A stretch of 64,000 nt of DNA from the NCBI RefSeq assembly GCF_014646115.1, contig NZ_BMMV01000013.1:62001-126000 (forward strand), read 5' to 3'. The DNA is from Streptomyces camponoticapitis. Its GTDB lineage: Bacteria > Actinomycetota > Actinomycetes > Streptomycetales > Streptomycetaceae. Below the pieces are notes generated by a model. That model made no database searches and had not been told where the DNA came from. It worked only from the letters and a program-made list of their open reading frames with translations. Position 1 is the stretch's first letter. Each line of letters starts with the position of its first letter. This document shows positions 1-7,127 of the stretch, in pieces. The translations under genes were made by a program, and so were the position numbers.

Positions 1-1103
1 CGGGCAAGGCACGCGAGCTGTACGACCTGGTGCTGGAGACCGGTGCGGACACGGTCGTCTGCGACGGTGAGCTCAGCCCCGGCCAGCTGATCCATCTTGA
101 GGACGTCGTCAAGGTCAAGGTCGTGGACCGTACGGCCCTGATCCTCGACATCTTCGCCCAGCACGCCAAGTCCCGGGAGGGCAAGGCGCAGGTCGCGCTG
201 GCCCAGATGCAGTACATGCTGCCGAGGCTGCGCGGCTGGGGTCAGTCGCTGTCCCGGCAGATGGGTGGCGGCGGCGGTGGCGGCATGGCCACGCGTGGTC
301 CTGGTGAGACCAAGATCGAGACGGACCGGCGCCGGATCCGCGAGAAGATGGCGAAGATGCGCCGGGAGATCGCGGAGATGAAGACCGGCCGCGAGATCAA
401 GCGGCAGGAGCGCAGGCGCCACAGGGTGCCGTCGGTCGCGATCGCGGGATATACGAACGCGGGGAAGTCCTCGCTGCTCAACCGCCTCACCGGCGCCGGA
501 GTCCTGGTGGAGAACGCGCTCTTCGCCACTCTGGACCCGACCGTGCGCCGGGCCGAGACACCGAGCGGCAGGATCTACACGCTGGCGGACACCGTCGGAT
601 TCGTCCGGCATCTGCCGCACCACCTCGTGGAGGCGTTCCGCTCGACCATGGAGGAGGTCGGGGACTCCGATCTGATCCTGCATGTGGTCGACGGGTCGCA
701 CCCCGCTCCGGAGGAGCAGCTGGCCGCCGTGCGTGAGGTGATCCGCGACGTGGGCGCGGTGGACGTCCGCGAGATCGTGGTGATCAACAAGGCCGACGCG
801 GCGGACCCCGAGGTCCTCCAGCGGCTGCTGCGGATGGAGCGGCACGCGATCGCCGTGTCGGCGCGTACCGGCGCCGGTATGGCCGAGCTGCTGGCGCTCA
901 TCGACACCGAGCTGCCCAGGCCCGAGATCACGGTCGAGGCCCTGGTGCCGTACACCTCCGGCGGCCTGGTCTCGCGGGTGCACGCCGAGGGTGAGGTGCT
1001 GTCCGAGGAGCACACCCCGGAGGGCACGCTGCTGAAGGCGCAGGTCCACGAGGAACTGGCCGCGGCGCTCGCCGTGTACGTGCCGGTTCCCGCGGTCGGC
1101 TGA
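1..1103 (+). CDS. hflX: GTPase HflX (5' end outside window)
   Basis: This is the C-terminal part of HflX, a ribosome-associated GTPase that splits or rescues stalled ribosomes under stress. The reading frame is open from base 3, so the true start lies upstream; the GTG at base 30 is internal. What is visible includes the end of the N-terminal HflX domain (ELSPGQLIHLE), a glycine-rich linker followed by the signature TRGPGETKIETDRR, a basic coiled segment, and the G domain. The G domain has G1 GYTNAGKSS, G3 DTVGF and G4 NKAD. The gene converges on the minus-strand protease gene, with a very strong hairpin between them. The identification is secure; only the start is missing. Confidence 0.96.
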   Translation, partial: GKARELYDLVLETGADTVVCDGELSPGQLIHLEDVVKVKVVDRTALILDIFAQHAKSREGKAQVALAQMQYMLPRLRGWGQSLSRQMGGGGGGGMATRGPGETKIETDRRRIREKMAKMRREIAEMKTGREIKRQERRRHRVPSVAIAGYTNAGKSSLLNRLTGAGVLVENALFATLDPTVRRAETPSGRIYTLADTVGFVRHLPHHLVEAFRSTMEEVGDSDLILHVVDGSHPAPEEQLAAVREVIRDVGAVDVREIVVINKADAADPEVLQRLLRMERHAIAVSARTGAGMAELLALIDTELPRPEITVEALVPYTSGGLVSRVHAEGEVLSEEHTPEGTLLKAQVHEELAAALAVYVPVPAVG

Positions 1104-1168
1104 CCGAGGCACCACGGCACGCGCACCGCTCGCCCACCGCGATGTGGCCGGCGTCAGGTGCGGACGTA

Positions 1169-1221
1169 GTACGGCGGAAGGCCCGCCCCCTCTTCCCGAG
1201 GGGGCGGGCCTTCCGGCGTAC
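1169..1221. terminator. Bidirectional intrinsic terminator between hflX and the protease gene
   Basis: There is a perfect 17-bp stem (1176-1192 pairing with 1198-1214) with a 5-nt loop. After one mismatch it extends outward to 1169/1221. It sits between two convergent genes, so it can stop both transcripts. Confidence 0.85.
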
Positions 1222-1241
1222 CGACTGCTTAACGCGATTGC

Positions 1242-2411
1242 CTACTGGCCCGCGAACTTGTCACTCATCATCGTGTAGAGCTGCTCGGCGCCCTCACCGA
1301 ACCGGGGACCGGCCAGCCAGCCCGCGGTGACCGGGCCGATCGAGGTGTTGGAGACCAGCACCGACTCACCGTCAGGCCCGGCCGCGATCCAGCCGCCGCC
1401 GGAGGAACCACCGGTCATGGTGCAGCCGATGCGCCACATCGTGGGCGTACCGGGGGCGATCGAGAGCCGGCCGGCCGCGTCCACGCACTTGTGCATGATC
1501 AGCCCGTCGTACGGCGGGGCAGCGGGGTAACCCCACGCGCCCAGATTGCCGATGCCGCTCGCCTCCGGGGCGTCGAAGTCCACGTCCAGGGCCGCGCCGA
1601 CGGTCTCCTCCAGCGACTTGCCGCCGTTCTCCGGGGTGACGTGCATGACCGAGTAGTCGTACGCCGCTCCGTCGCCGCCGGTCGGGCCACCCTGGCTGAT
1701 CCACTCGTTGGAGGTCGCGACCCAGTCGGCCCAGTATTGCCCGTACGGCGCGACCTCCTGCGGCTGCGCGTTCTGCAGCGCGTCGGCGGACTTGCCCGTG
1801 TTGTTGTAGGCGGGGACGAACATGATGTTCCGGTACCAGCCGCCGCCGGCGCCTGCGTGCACGCAGTGGCCGGCGGTCCACACCAGGTTGGACTTGCCGG
1901 GGTTCTTCGGGTCCTTGACGACGGTGGCCGAGCAGACCATGGAGCCCTGGGGGGAGTCGAAGAAGACCTTGCCGACCGGCGCCGCGTGGTCGGTGTACGG
2001 GGTCTTCTCGGGCTCGGCCTGGACGGGCTGCGGCTCGGGGTCGGTGACGTCCTGGTCGCCGGAGATGTCACCGGCGGCGAGGGTCTTCGTCGGCGACTTC
2101 GCCGCCTTCATCCGCTCGGGCTTCCACAGGTCCTTGATGACCGGGTTGACGAAGTCCTTCGCGCTGCGCAGCCACTTGTCCTTGTCCCAGTTCTTCCACT
2201 CACCGTCCTTCCACTTCTCCGGGTCGACACCGTGCTCCTTGAGCCGGTCGGCCAGATCCGCGGGAATCCCGCCGCCTGCCTCGTCGGCGGGAGTTGACGC
2301 GGCGGGCTTGTCGGACGCGCTGTCGTCGGTGTCACCGCCGCAGGCCGTCGCCGTCAGCGCGAGGGCCGCGACGAGGCTGGTGGCAGCCAGCAGCGGACGT
2401 ATCGATCGCAT
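1242..2411 (-). CDS. Secreted trypsin-like serine protease, probable lipoprotein (copy 1)
   Basis: A 389-residue exported peptidase of the chymotrypsin/trypsin-like fold. The start at 2411 is chosen because AGGGGGAA lies just upstream and a signal peptide follows directly (MRSIRPLLAATSLVAALAL, then TATACGG as a weak lipobox). After a Ser/Asp/Ala-rich linker comes the segment WKDGEWKNWDKDKWL (about residues 75-90), also found in the neighbouring paralogue. Putative catalytic residues are His in TAGHC (about 182), Asp in YDYSVMHV (about 254) and Ser in GGSSGGGW (about 336). The gene is the downstream member of a tandem pair with 2609-3835, from which it is separated by a terminator. The substrate is unknown. 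Confidence 0.85.
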   Translation of the reverse strand: MRSIRPLLAATSLVAALALTATACGGDTDDSASDKPAASTPADEAGGGIPADLADRLKEHGVDPEKWKDGEWKNWDKDKWLRSAKDFVNPVIKDLWKPERMKAAKSPTKTLAAGDISGDQDVTDPEPQPVQAEPEKTPYTDHAAPVGKVFFDSPQGSMVCSATVVKDPKNPGKSNLVWTAGHCVHAGAGGGWYRNIMFVPAYNNTGKSADALQNAQPQEVAPYGQYWADWVATSNEWISQGGPTGGDGAAYDYSVMHVTPENGGKSLEETVGAALDVDFDAPEASGIGNLGAWGYPAAPPYDGLIMHKCVDAAGRLSIAPGTPTMWRIGCTMTGGSSGGGWIAAGPDGESVLVSNTSIGPVTAGWLAGPRFGEGAEQLYTMMSDKFAGQ

Positions 2412-2467
2412 GAAAAACGTTCCCCCTGAAAGTACTTGAGTCACTTGCCATGAGCGTGTCACGCAAA

Positions 2468-2493
2468 AAGGTGGCCCTCAGGCGGACCACCTT
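2468..2493 (-). terminator. Intrinsic terminator after protease copy 2
   Basis: Read on the minus strand, AAGGTGG pairs with CCACCTT across a 12-nt loop and is followed by a T run (CCACCTTTTT). This is a classical rho-independent terminator for the 2609-3835 gene. It implies that the two protease genes are transcribed separately. Confidence 0.65.
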
Positions 2494-2608
2494 GCGGTGA
2501 CCTCACTCTATGCGGCCCGTTTCCGGGCTCGCCAAGGAGGGATTGCCTGCGGGCGGTCCGCGTGTCCCGGGTGTGCGTCGGGCACCCGGACCGCCCGCCG
2601 GATCCCGC

Positions 2609-3835
2609 TTACCGGTCGGCGTACTTCTTGCTGACCGCCTCGTAGATGCCCTTGGCCTCGTCACCGAGACGCGGGCCCGCGAGCCAGCCCGCGGTCACCG
2701 GGCCGATGGAGGTGTTCGACACCAGGGCGGGCTGACCGTCCTGGCCGTTCGCGATCCAGCCGCCCCCGGACGAACCGCCGGTCATCGTGCATCCGATGCG
2801 GTGCATCGTCGGGTCCTGGGCGTTGATGGACAGTCGGCCGGGCTTGTCCTCGCACCGGAAGAGCTTCTGGCCGTCGTAAGGCGGCGCCGCCGGATAGCCG
2901 GTCGCCGTCATGGAATCGATCTCCGGCGTGGCCGGTGCGTTGAACTCGACCGGCAGCGCGGCACCGACGGTCTCCTCCAGCGACTTGCCGTCACTGCCCT
3001 TCTCGGGCGTCACATGGATCACCGCGAAGTCGAACGGAGCACCCAGACCGCCCGTCGGCGCTCCCTCCGAGATCCACTCCTCGGAGGTCTGCGCCCACTC
3101 GCCCCACCAGATGCCGTGTGGTGCGATCTCCTCCTTGGGCGCGCTCTCCAACTCCGAGATCGCCATGGCGCCGTTGTTGTACGAGGGGACGAAGGCGATG
3201 TTCCGGTACCAGCCGCCGCTCTTGCCCGCGTGCACACAATGGCCCGCAGTCCACACCATGTTGGACTTACCGGGGTTGGCGGGGTCCCTCACCACCGTCG
3301 CCGAGCAGACCATCGAACCTTCCGGCCCGTCGAAGAACAGCTTGCCCGCCTCGGGCGCGTCCCCGTCGTACGGCGCGTTCACCGCCGCCGCGTCGACCGC
3401 CCGCGGAGTCGGGTCGGTGACACCCGCGTCGCCGGAGATGTCCTCCTCCTCGACCGGCCTGTCGGGCTCTTCGGCGTCCCGCATCCGGTCGGGGTCCCAG
3501 AGGTCCTCGATGATCGGGTTGACGTAGTCCCGTGCCTCACGGAGCCACTTGTCCTTGTCCCAGTTCTTCCACTCGCCGTCCTTCCACTTGTCCAGGTCGA
3601 TCCCGCGCTCCTTGAGGCGGTCCTGAAGATCGGCCGGGACGGTGATCCTGTCGTCGGAGGACTCCCCGGCCGAACCGCTCGGCTTGTCCGCCGAGTTCGT
3701 CTCCTCGGTGGGCCCGCAGGCGGTGGCCGTGAGTGCCAGGATCGCCGCGAACGAGGCGACCGCGACCGCGGAAGAGCTTCTACGCCGCGCGCTCCTCCCA
3801 CGGCGAGTGGTGAACGGTGGGCGAATGGCTCGCAT
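2609..3835 (-). CDS. Secreted trypsin-like serine protease, probable lipoprotein (copy 2)
   Basis: A 408-residue paralogue of the adjacent 1242-2411 product. The start at 3835 has AGGGGG upstream and gives an Arg-rich signal peptide (two RRR/RRG blocks), a hydrophobic core (AVASFAAILALTATAC) and a lipobox-like cysteine. The repeated motif WKDGEWKNWDKDKWL and the following NPIIEDLWDPDRM match copy 1 closely. Putative catalytic His in TAGHC (about 198), Asp in FDFAVIHV (about 268) and Ser in GGSSGGGW (about 354) are all intact. The two proteins differ mainly in the signal peptide, the linker and the region between His and Asp. They look like a tandem duplication that has diverged while both copies remain functional. 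Confidence 0.85.
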   Translation of the reverse strand: MRAIRPPFTTRRGRSARRRSSSAVAVASFAAILALTATACGPTEETNSADKPSGSAGESSDDRITVPADLQDRLKERGIDLDKWKDGEWKNWDKDKWLREARDYVNPIIEDLWDPDRMRDAEEPDRPVEEEDISGDAGVTDPTPRAVDAAAVNAPYDGDAPEAGKLFFDGPEGSMVCSATVVRDPANPGKSNMVWTAGHCVHAGKSGGWYRNIAFVPSYNNGAMAISELESAPKEEIAPHGIWWGEWAQTSEEWISEGAPTGGLGAPFDFAVIHVTPEKGSDGKSLEETVGAALPVEFNAPATPEIDSMTATGYPAAPPYDGQKLFRCEDKPGRLSINAQDPTMHRIGCTMTGGSSGGGWIANGQDGQPALVSNTSIGPVTAGWLAGPRLGDEAKGIYEAVSKKYADR

Positions 3836-4314
3836 GTCGGGATCCCCCTGGGACTTCGGAACTGTTCCGCACTGACGAATCAACTGGACCGAACCGGATG
3901 AATCGACCCGGTCCTGGGGACCGGCACGGGAATTCGGCCCCACTATGCCGGTGCCGTTGGGGACGGCGCGGAGCAGGGCCGTGGTTCCGCCGCCGAAGGA
4001 TCTTCCGATCGGCCGTGCTCCCGGACGCCTCCCGTCGTTGGTACCTTCGGGGGACTCGACGCCGGCGTTCACCACGCGCACCGCGGCGCTCGACCCGCCG
4101 CGTCGACGCGTGACGTAACCGTTCCGGCGGGAGGACCGACAGCTGTGGCCGTGACCGAACTCCTTGCACCGATGCCACTCGTCGCACCCGCCGGCGACGC
4201 CTCCACCCGGTCCGGGGACCACCGCTGTGACGACCAGCGGAAAGACCACCGACACCACCGGCCGGCGACCGCACCGGTCCGCTGACCCGGCCCCCCTCAC
4301 AAGGAAGTCCTCCC
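3836..4314. other. 479-bp divergent spacer, possible deletion scar of the siderophore cluster
   Basis: This region lies between the minus-strand protease and the plus-strand siderophore synthetase. It contains the short open frame at 4145-4285, described separately. I looked for an iron-repressor box (TTAGGTTAGGCTAACCTAA-like) and found none; the region is GC-rich throughout. There is no recognisable decarboxylase, monooxygenase or aminotransferase sequence. Confidence 0.4.
4145..4285 (+). CDS. Short open frame with a strong Shine-Dalgarno ahead of the NIS genes
   Basis: A 46-codon frame starting GTG-GCC-GTG-ACC and reading VAVTELLAPMPLVAP, then a His/Arg-rich tail. GGGAGGA ends 9 nt before the GTG, which is near-ideal spacing and better than that of many real genes here. 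It stops 29 bp before the first IucA/IucC gene. It could be a small protein or leader peptide, or the 5' stub of a precursor enzyme gene lost by deletion or frameshift, since related Streptomyces clusters carry an aminotransferase-type gene at this position as I recall. Chance occurrence is also possible. Confidence 0.25.
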   Translation: MAVTELLAPMPLVAPAGDASTRSGDHRCDDQRKDHRHHRPATAPVR

Positions 4315-6267
4315 GTGAACTCCACCCCCACGCCCGACGCACCCGAGATCGTCGGCCACCCCGCCATCCAGGACCCCCGCCCGGGCGATCCGAACCACAC
4401 GGTGACCGCCGCGCCCGTGACGATCGCCGCCGCCACGGTGCCCCGCCAAGTGCCCGCCGTCGAAGGGGCGGACGCCGATCTCCGCACTCCGGCCGCACCC
4501 GCCGCGGATCCGGCCGCCGCCCGGACGACGGCGGCAACGGTCGCCGGCCCCCCGGACCACCTCGACGACCCCGACGCGGGGAAGGCCGCCGACGCCGCGT
4601 CCGTGGAGAACCTGCTGCGGTGCTGGGTCAGGGAGAGCGAGGTCGCCCGGCCCGACGGAGACATCCTCAGGATCCCGCTCGACGCGAGCGGCACCGCCCT
4701 GCTCGTCCCCGTGCGCTACTGGTCGGCCACCGGCTGGCACCGCTTCGGCATGCCGCTCCTGGAGAGCGCGGGGCCCCACTCCGCTCCCGTCGACGCCGTC
4801 ACCGTCGCCGCGCTCCTCAGCCGCGAGTCGGGTGGGAGCGAAGGCGCCCAACTGGTCGCCAGGGTCGCCGACTCCGTCCGTCGCACGGCCGACTTCCTCA
4901 CCGACCGACGAGCAACCCCCGGCCCCACGGGCACCGACCTCTTCCTCACCGGCGAACAGTCCCTCGTCCTCGGTCACCCCCTCCACCCCACACCCAAGAG
5001 CCGCGAAGGGCTCTCCGACACCGAACACCGCCACTTCTCACCCGAGTTGCGAGGCTCCTTCCCCCTCCACTGGTTCGCCGTCGACCGGTCCGTGCTCGCC
5101 ACCGACTCGGCCTGGACCGAACAGGGCCGCGCCGTCCACGCGGAGCAGCTCACCACCCGTCTCGCGGGAGATCTGGCACTGCCCGACCACACCGTCCCGC
5201 TGCCTCTCCACCCCTGGCAGGCACGTGAGTTGACGCACCGCCCCGCCGTACGTGCGCTCCTCGACGCCGGCCTCCTCCACGATCTCGGGCCGCACGGCGA
5301 CCCCTGGCACCCCACCTCCTCCGTCCGGACGGTGCACCGGACCGGCGCACCCGCCATGCTCAAGCTGTCCCTCGGCGTACGCATCACCAACTCCCGCCGG
5401 GAGAACCTCCGCAAGGAACTCCACCGCGGGGTCGAGGTCCACCGGCTGCTGCGCGGCGGCCTCGCCCAGCAGTGGCGCGCCGAGCACCCCGGGTTCGACA
5501 TCGTGCGCGACCCCGCCTGGCTCGCCGTCGACACTCCCGACGGCGAACCGGTCGCCGGGCTCGACGTGATGCTGCGCCACAACCCGTTCCGCCCCGAGAA
5601 CGACGCCGTATGCGTCGCCGGACTCGTCACCCCCCGCCCCTGGCCCGGCCGCCCGGACACGCACTCCCGTCTCGCCGACATCGTGAACCGCCTGGTCGCC
5701 CGCACCGGCCGGCCCGCCGGCGCCGTCTCGGCGGAGTGGTTCCTTCGCTATCTCGACCAGGTCGTACGCCCGGTGCTCTGGCTCGACGGCACGGCGGGCG
5801 TCGCGCTGGAAGCCCACCAGCAGAACACTCTGGTGGTCCTCGACCCCGACGGCTGGCCCGTCGGCGGTCGCTACCGCGACAACCAGGGCTACTACTTCCG
5901 CGAGTCCCACCGCGAAGCGCTCGACCGCCGCCTCCCCGACATCGGCAAGGTCAGCGACACCTTCGTCCCCGACCACATCACCGACGAACGTTTCGCCTAC
6001 TACCTCGGCATCAACAACGTCCTCGGTCTCATCGGGGCTTTCGGCTCCCAGCGTCTCGCCGACGAACGCGTACTCATCGCCGCCTTCCGTCAGTTCCTCA
6101 CCCGCGCCGCGGCACTCGGCTCACCTCTGCCCGGTCAACTCCTAGAGGCGGCAACCCTGAGCTGCAAGGCCAACCTGCTGACCCGACTGCACGGCCTGGA
6201 CGAACTCGTCGGCCCGGTCGACACCCAGTCCGTCTACGTCACCATCGCCAACCCCCTTCGCTCCTGA
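4315..6267 (+). CDS. IucA/IucC family NIS siderophore synthetase (first)
   Basis: A 650-residue NRPS-independent siderophore synthetase. These enzymes adenylate a carboxylate (citrate, succinate or a derivative) and condense it with an amine or hydroxylamine. The GTG start has AAGGAAG upstream. The first ~85 residues are a low-complexity Ala/Pro/Thr stretch, so a later start remains possible. Family motifs follow: HPWQARELT (about 299), LKLSLGVRITNSRREN (about 349, the nucleotide/phosphate-binding core) and EAHQQNTLVV (about 500). The C-terminal FhuF/ferric-reductase-like part also looks complete. It heads a three-gene operon (41-bp gap to the acyltransferase, then a second synthetase). Two synthetases usually make two successive condensations. 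Substrates cannot be read from the sequence. Confidence 0.9.
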   Translation: MNSTPTPDAPEIVGHPAIQDPRPGDPNHTVTAAPVTIAAATVPRQVPAVEGADADLRTPAAPAADPAAARTTAATVAGPPDHLDDPDAGKAADAASVENLLRCWVRESEVARPDGDILRIPLDASGTALLVPVRYWSATGWHRFGMPLLESAGPHSAPVDAVTVAALLSRESGGSEGAQLVARVADSVRRTADFLTDRRATPGPTGTDLFLTGEQSLVLGHPLHPTPKSREGLSDTEHRHFSPELRGSFPLHWFAVDRSVLATDSAWTEQGRAVHAEQLTTRLAGDLALPDHTVPLPLHPWQARELTHRPAVRALLDAGLLHDLGPHGDPWHPTSSVRTVHRTGAPAMLKLSLGVRITNSRRENLRKELHRGVEVHRLLRGGLAQQWRAEHPGFDIVRDPAWLAVDTPDGEPVAGLDVMLRHNPFRPENDAVCVAGLVTPRPWPGRPDTHSRLADIVNRLVARTGRPAGAVSAEWFLRYLDQVVRPVLWLDGTAGVALEAHQQNTLVVLDPDGWPVGGRYRDNQGYYFRESHREALDRRLPDIGKVSDTFVPDHITDERFAYYLGINNVLGLIGAFGSQRLADERVLIAAFRQFLTRAAALGSPLPGQLLEAATLSCKANLLTRLHGLDELVGPVDTQSVYVTIANPLRS

Positions 6268-6308
6268 CCGAACACATCCGCCGGAACTGCCGAGAGGAGA
6301 CCGCCACC

Positions 6309-7067
6309 GTGCCTCCCAGCGACGCGAGCCCCGGCACCGGGACCAGCACCGGAGCCGGAGCCGGTCCGGGACCGCAGCCGGCCGCGGACGCCCAGGACAC
6401 CCTCGACCTGCGGCTGACCGAGGACCTCGTCGCGGTGTTCGGAGAGGATGAACAGGTGCCCGCCGAGACACCGCCGTCGGCCGGTGCCGGCGAGTCCGCG
6501 CTGCTCGATTTCCCCTCCAGGTGGGGCGCGGCGGGCACCGCCGCCGGTGTCTTCCAGCTCGTCCCCGTACGGCTTGAACGCGATCTGACCATCATCAGCC
6601 GCTGGATGAACGACCCCGCCGTCGCCGCCTTCTGGGAACTGGCAGGACCCGAAGCCGTCACCGCCGACCACCTGCGCACCCAACTGCGCGGCGACGGACG
6701 CAGCGTCCCCTGCCTGGGCGTGCTCGACGGCGTCCCCATGAGCTATTGGGAGCTCTACCGCGCCGATCTCGATCCCCTCGCCCGCCATTACCCCGCCCGC
6801 CTCCATGACACAGGAATCCACCTGCTTATCGGTGGTGTGGCCAACCGCGGCCGCGGTGTCGGCACCACCCTCCTCAGAGCCGTCTCCGACCTTGTTCTCG
6901 ACCACCGCCCGCACTGCGGCCGCGTCATCGCCGAACCGGACATGCGCAACACCCCCTCCGTCTCCGCCCTTCTCACCGCAGGCTTCCGCTTCTCGGCAGA
7001 GCTCGACCTCCCCGACAAACGAGCCGCGCTCATGATTCGCGAACGAGCGCTGCGGGACCTGCTGTGA
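6309..7067 (+). CDS. GNAT acyltransferase of the siderophore cluster (IucB/AlcB/RhbD-like)
   Basis: A 252-residue protein whose start is GTG at 6309, preceded by GAGAGGAG. Residues 1-80 are a Gly/Pro/Thr-rich tail. From about residue 90 comes a siderophore-type GNAT domain: VPVRLERDLTIISRWMNDP, then SYWELYRAD, HLLIGGVANRGRGVGTTLLR (acetyl-CoA pyrophosphate loop) and RVIAEPDMRNTPS. IucB-like enzymes acylate the N-hydroxyl group of hydroxy-lysine, -ornithine or a diamine to make the hydroxamate ligand. Its place between two IucA/IucC genes supports that role. No N-monooxygenase to supply the hydroxylamine is encoded in the window. Confidence 0.87.
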   Translation: MPPSDASPGTGTSTGAGAGPGPQPAADAQDTLDLRLTEDLVAVFGEDEQVPAETPPSAGAGESALLDFPSRWGAAGTAAGVFQLVPVRLERDLTIISRWMNDPAVAAFWELAGPEAVTADHLRTQLRGDGRSVPCLGVLDGVPMSYWELYRADLDPLARHYPARLHDTGIHLLIGGVANRGRGVGTTLLRAVSDLVLDHRPHCGRVIAEPDMRNTPSVSALLTAGFRFSAELDLPDKRAALMIRERALRDLL

Positions 7068-7127
7068 ACGACCCGCTGCTTTCCATACACCGCACGATCC
7101 ACATCGGTTCCGTCCCGAGGAGTCCCC

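Noticed and set aside
3836..4314. Iron-repressor box for the siderophore operon
   Set aside because: No TTAGGTTAGG-like 19-bp palindrome found on either strand by eye; a matrix scan would be decisive.
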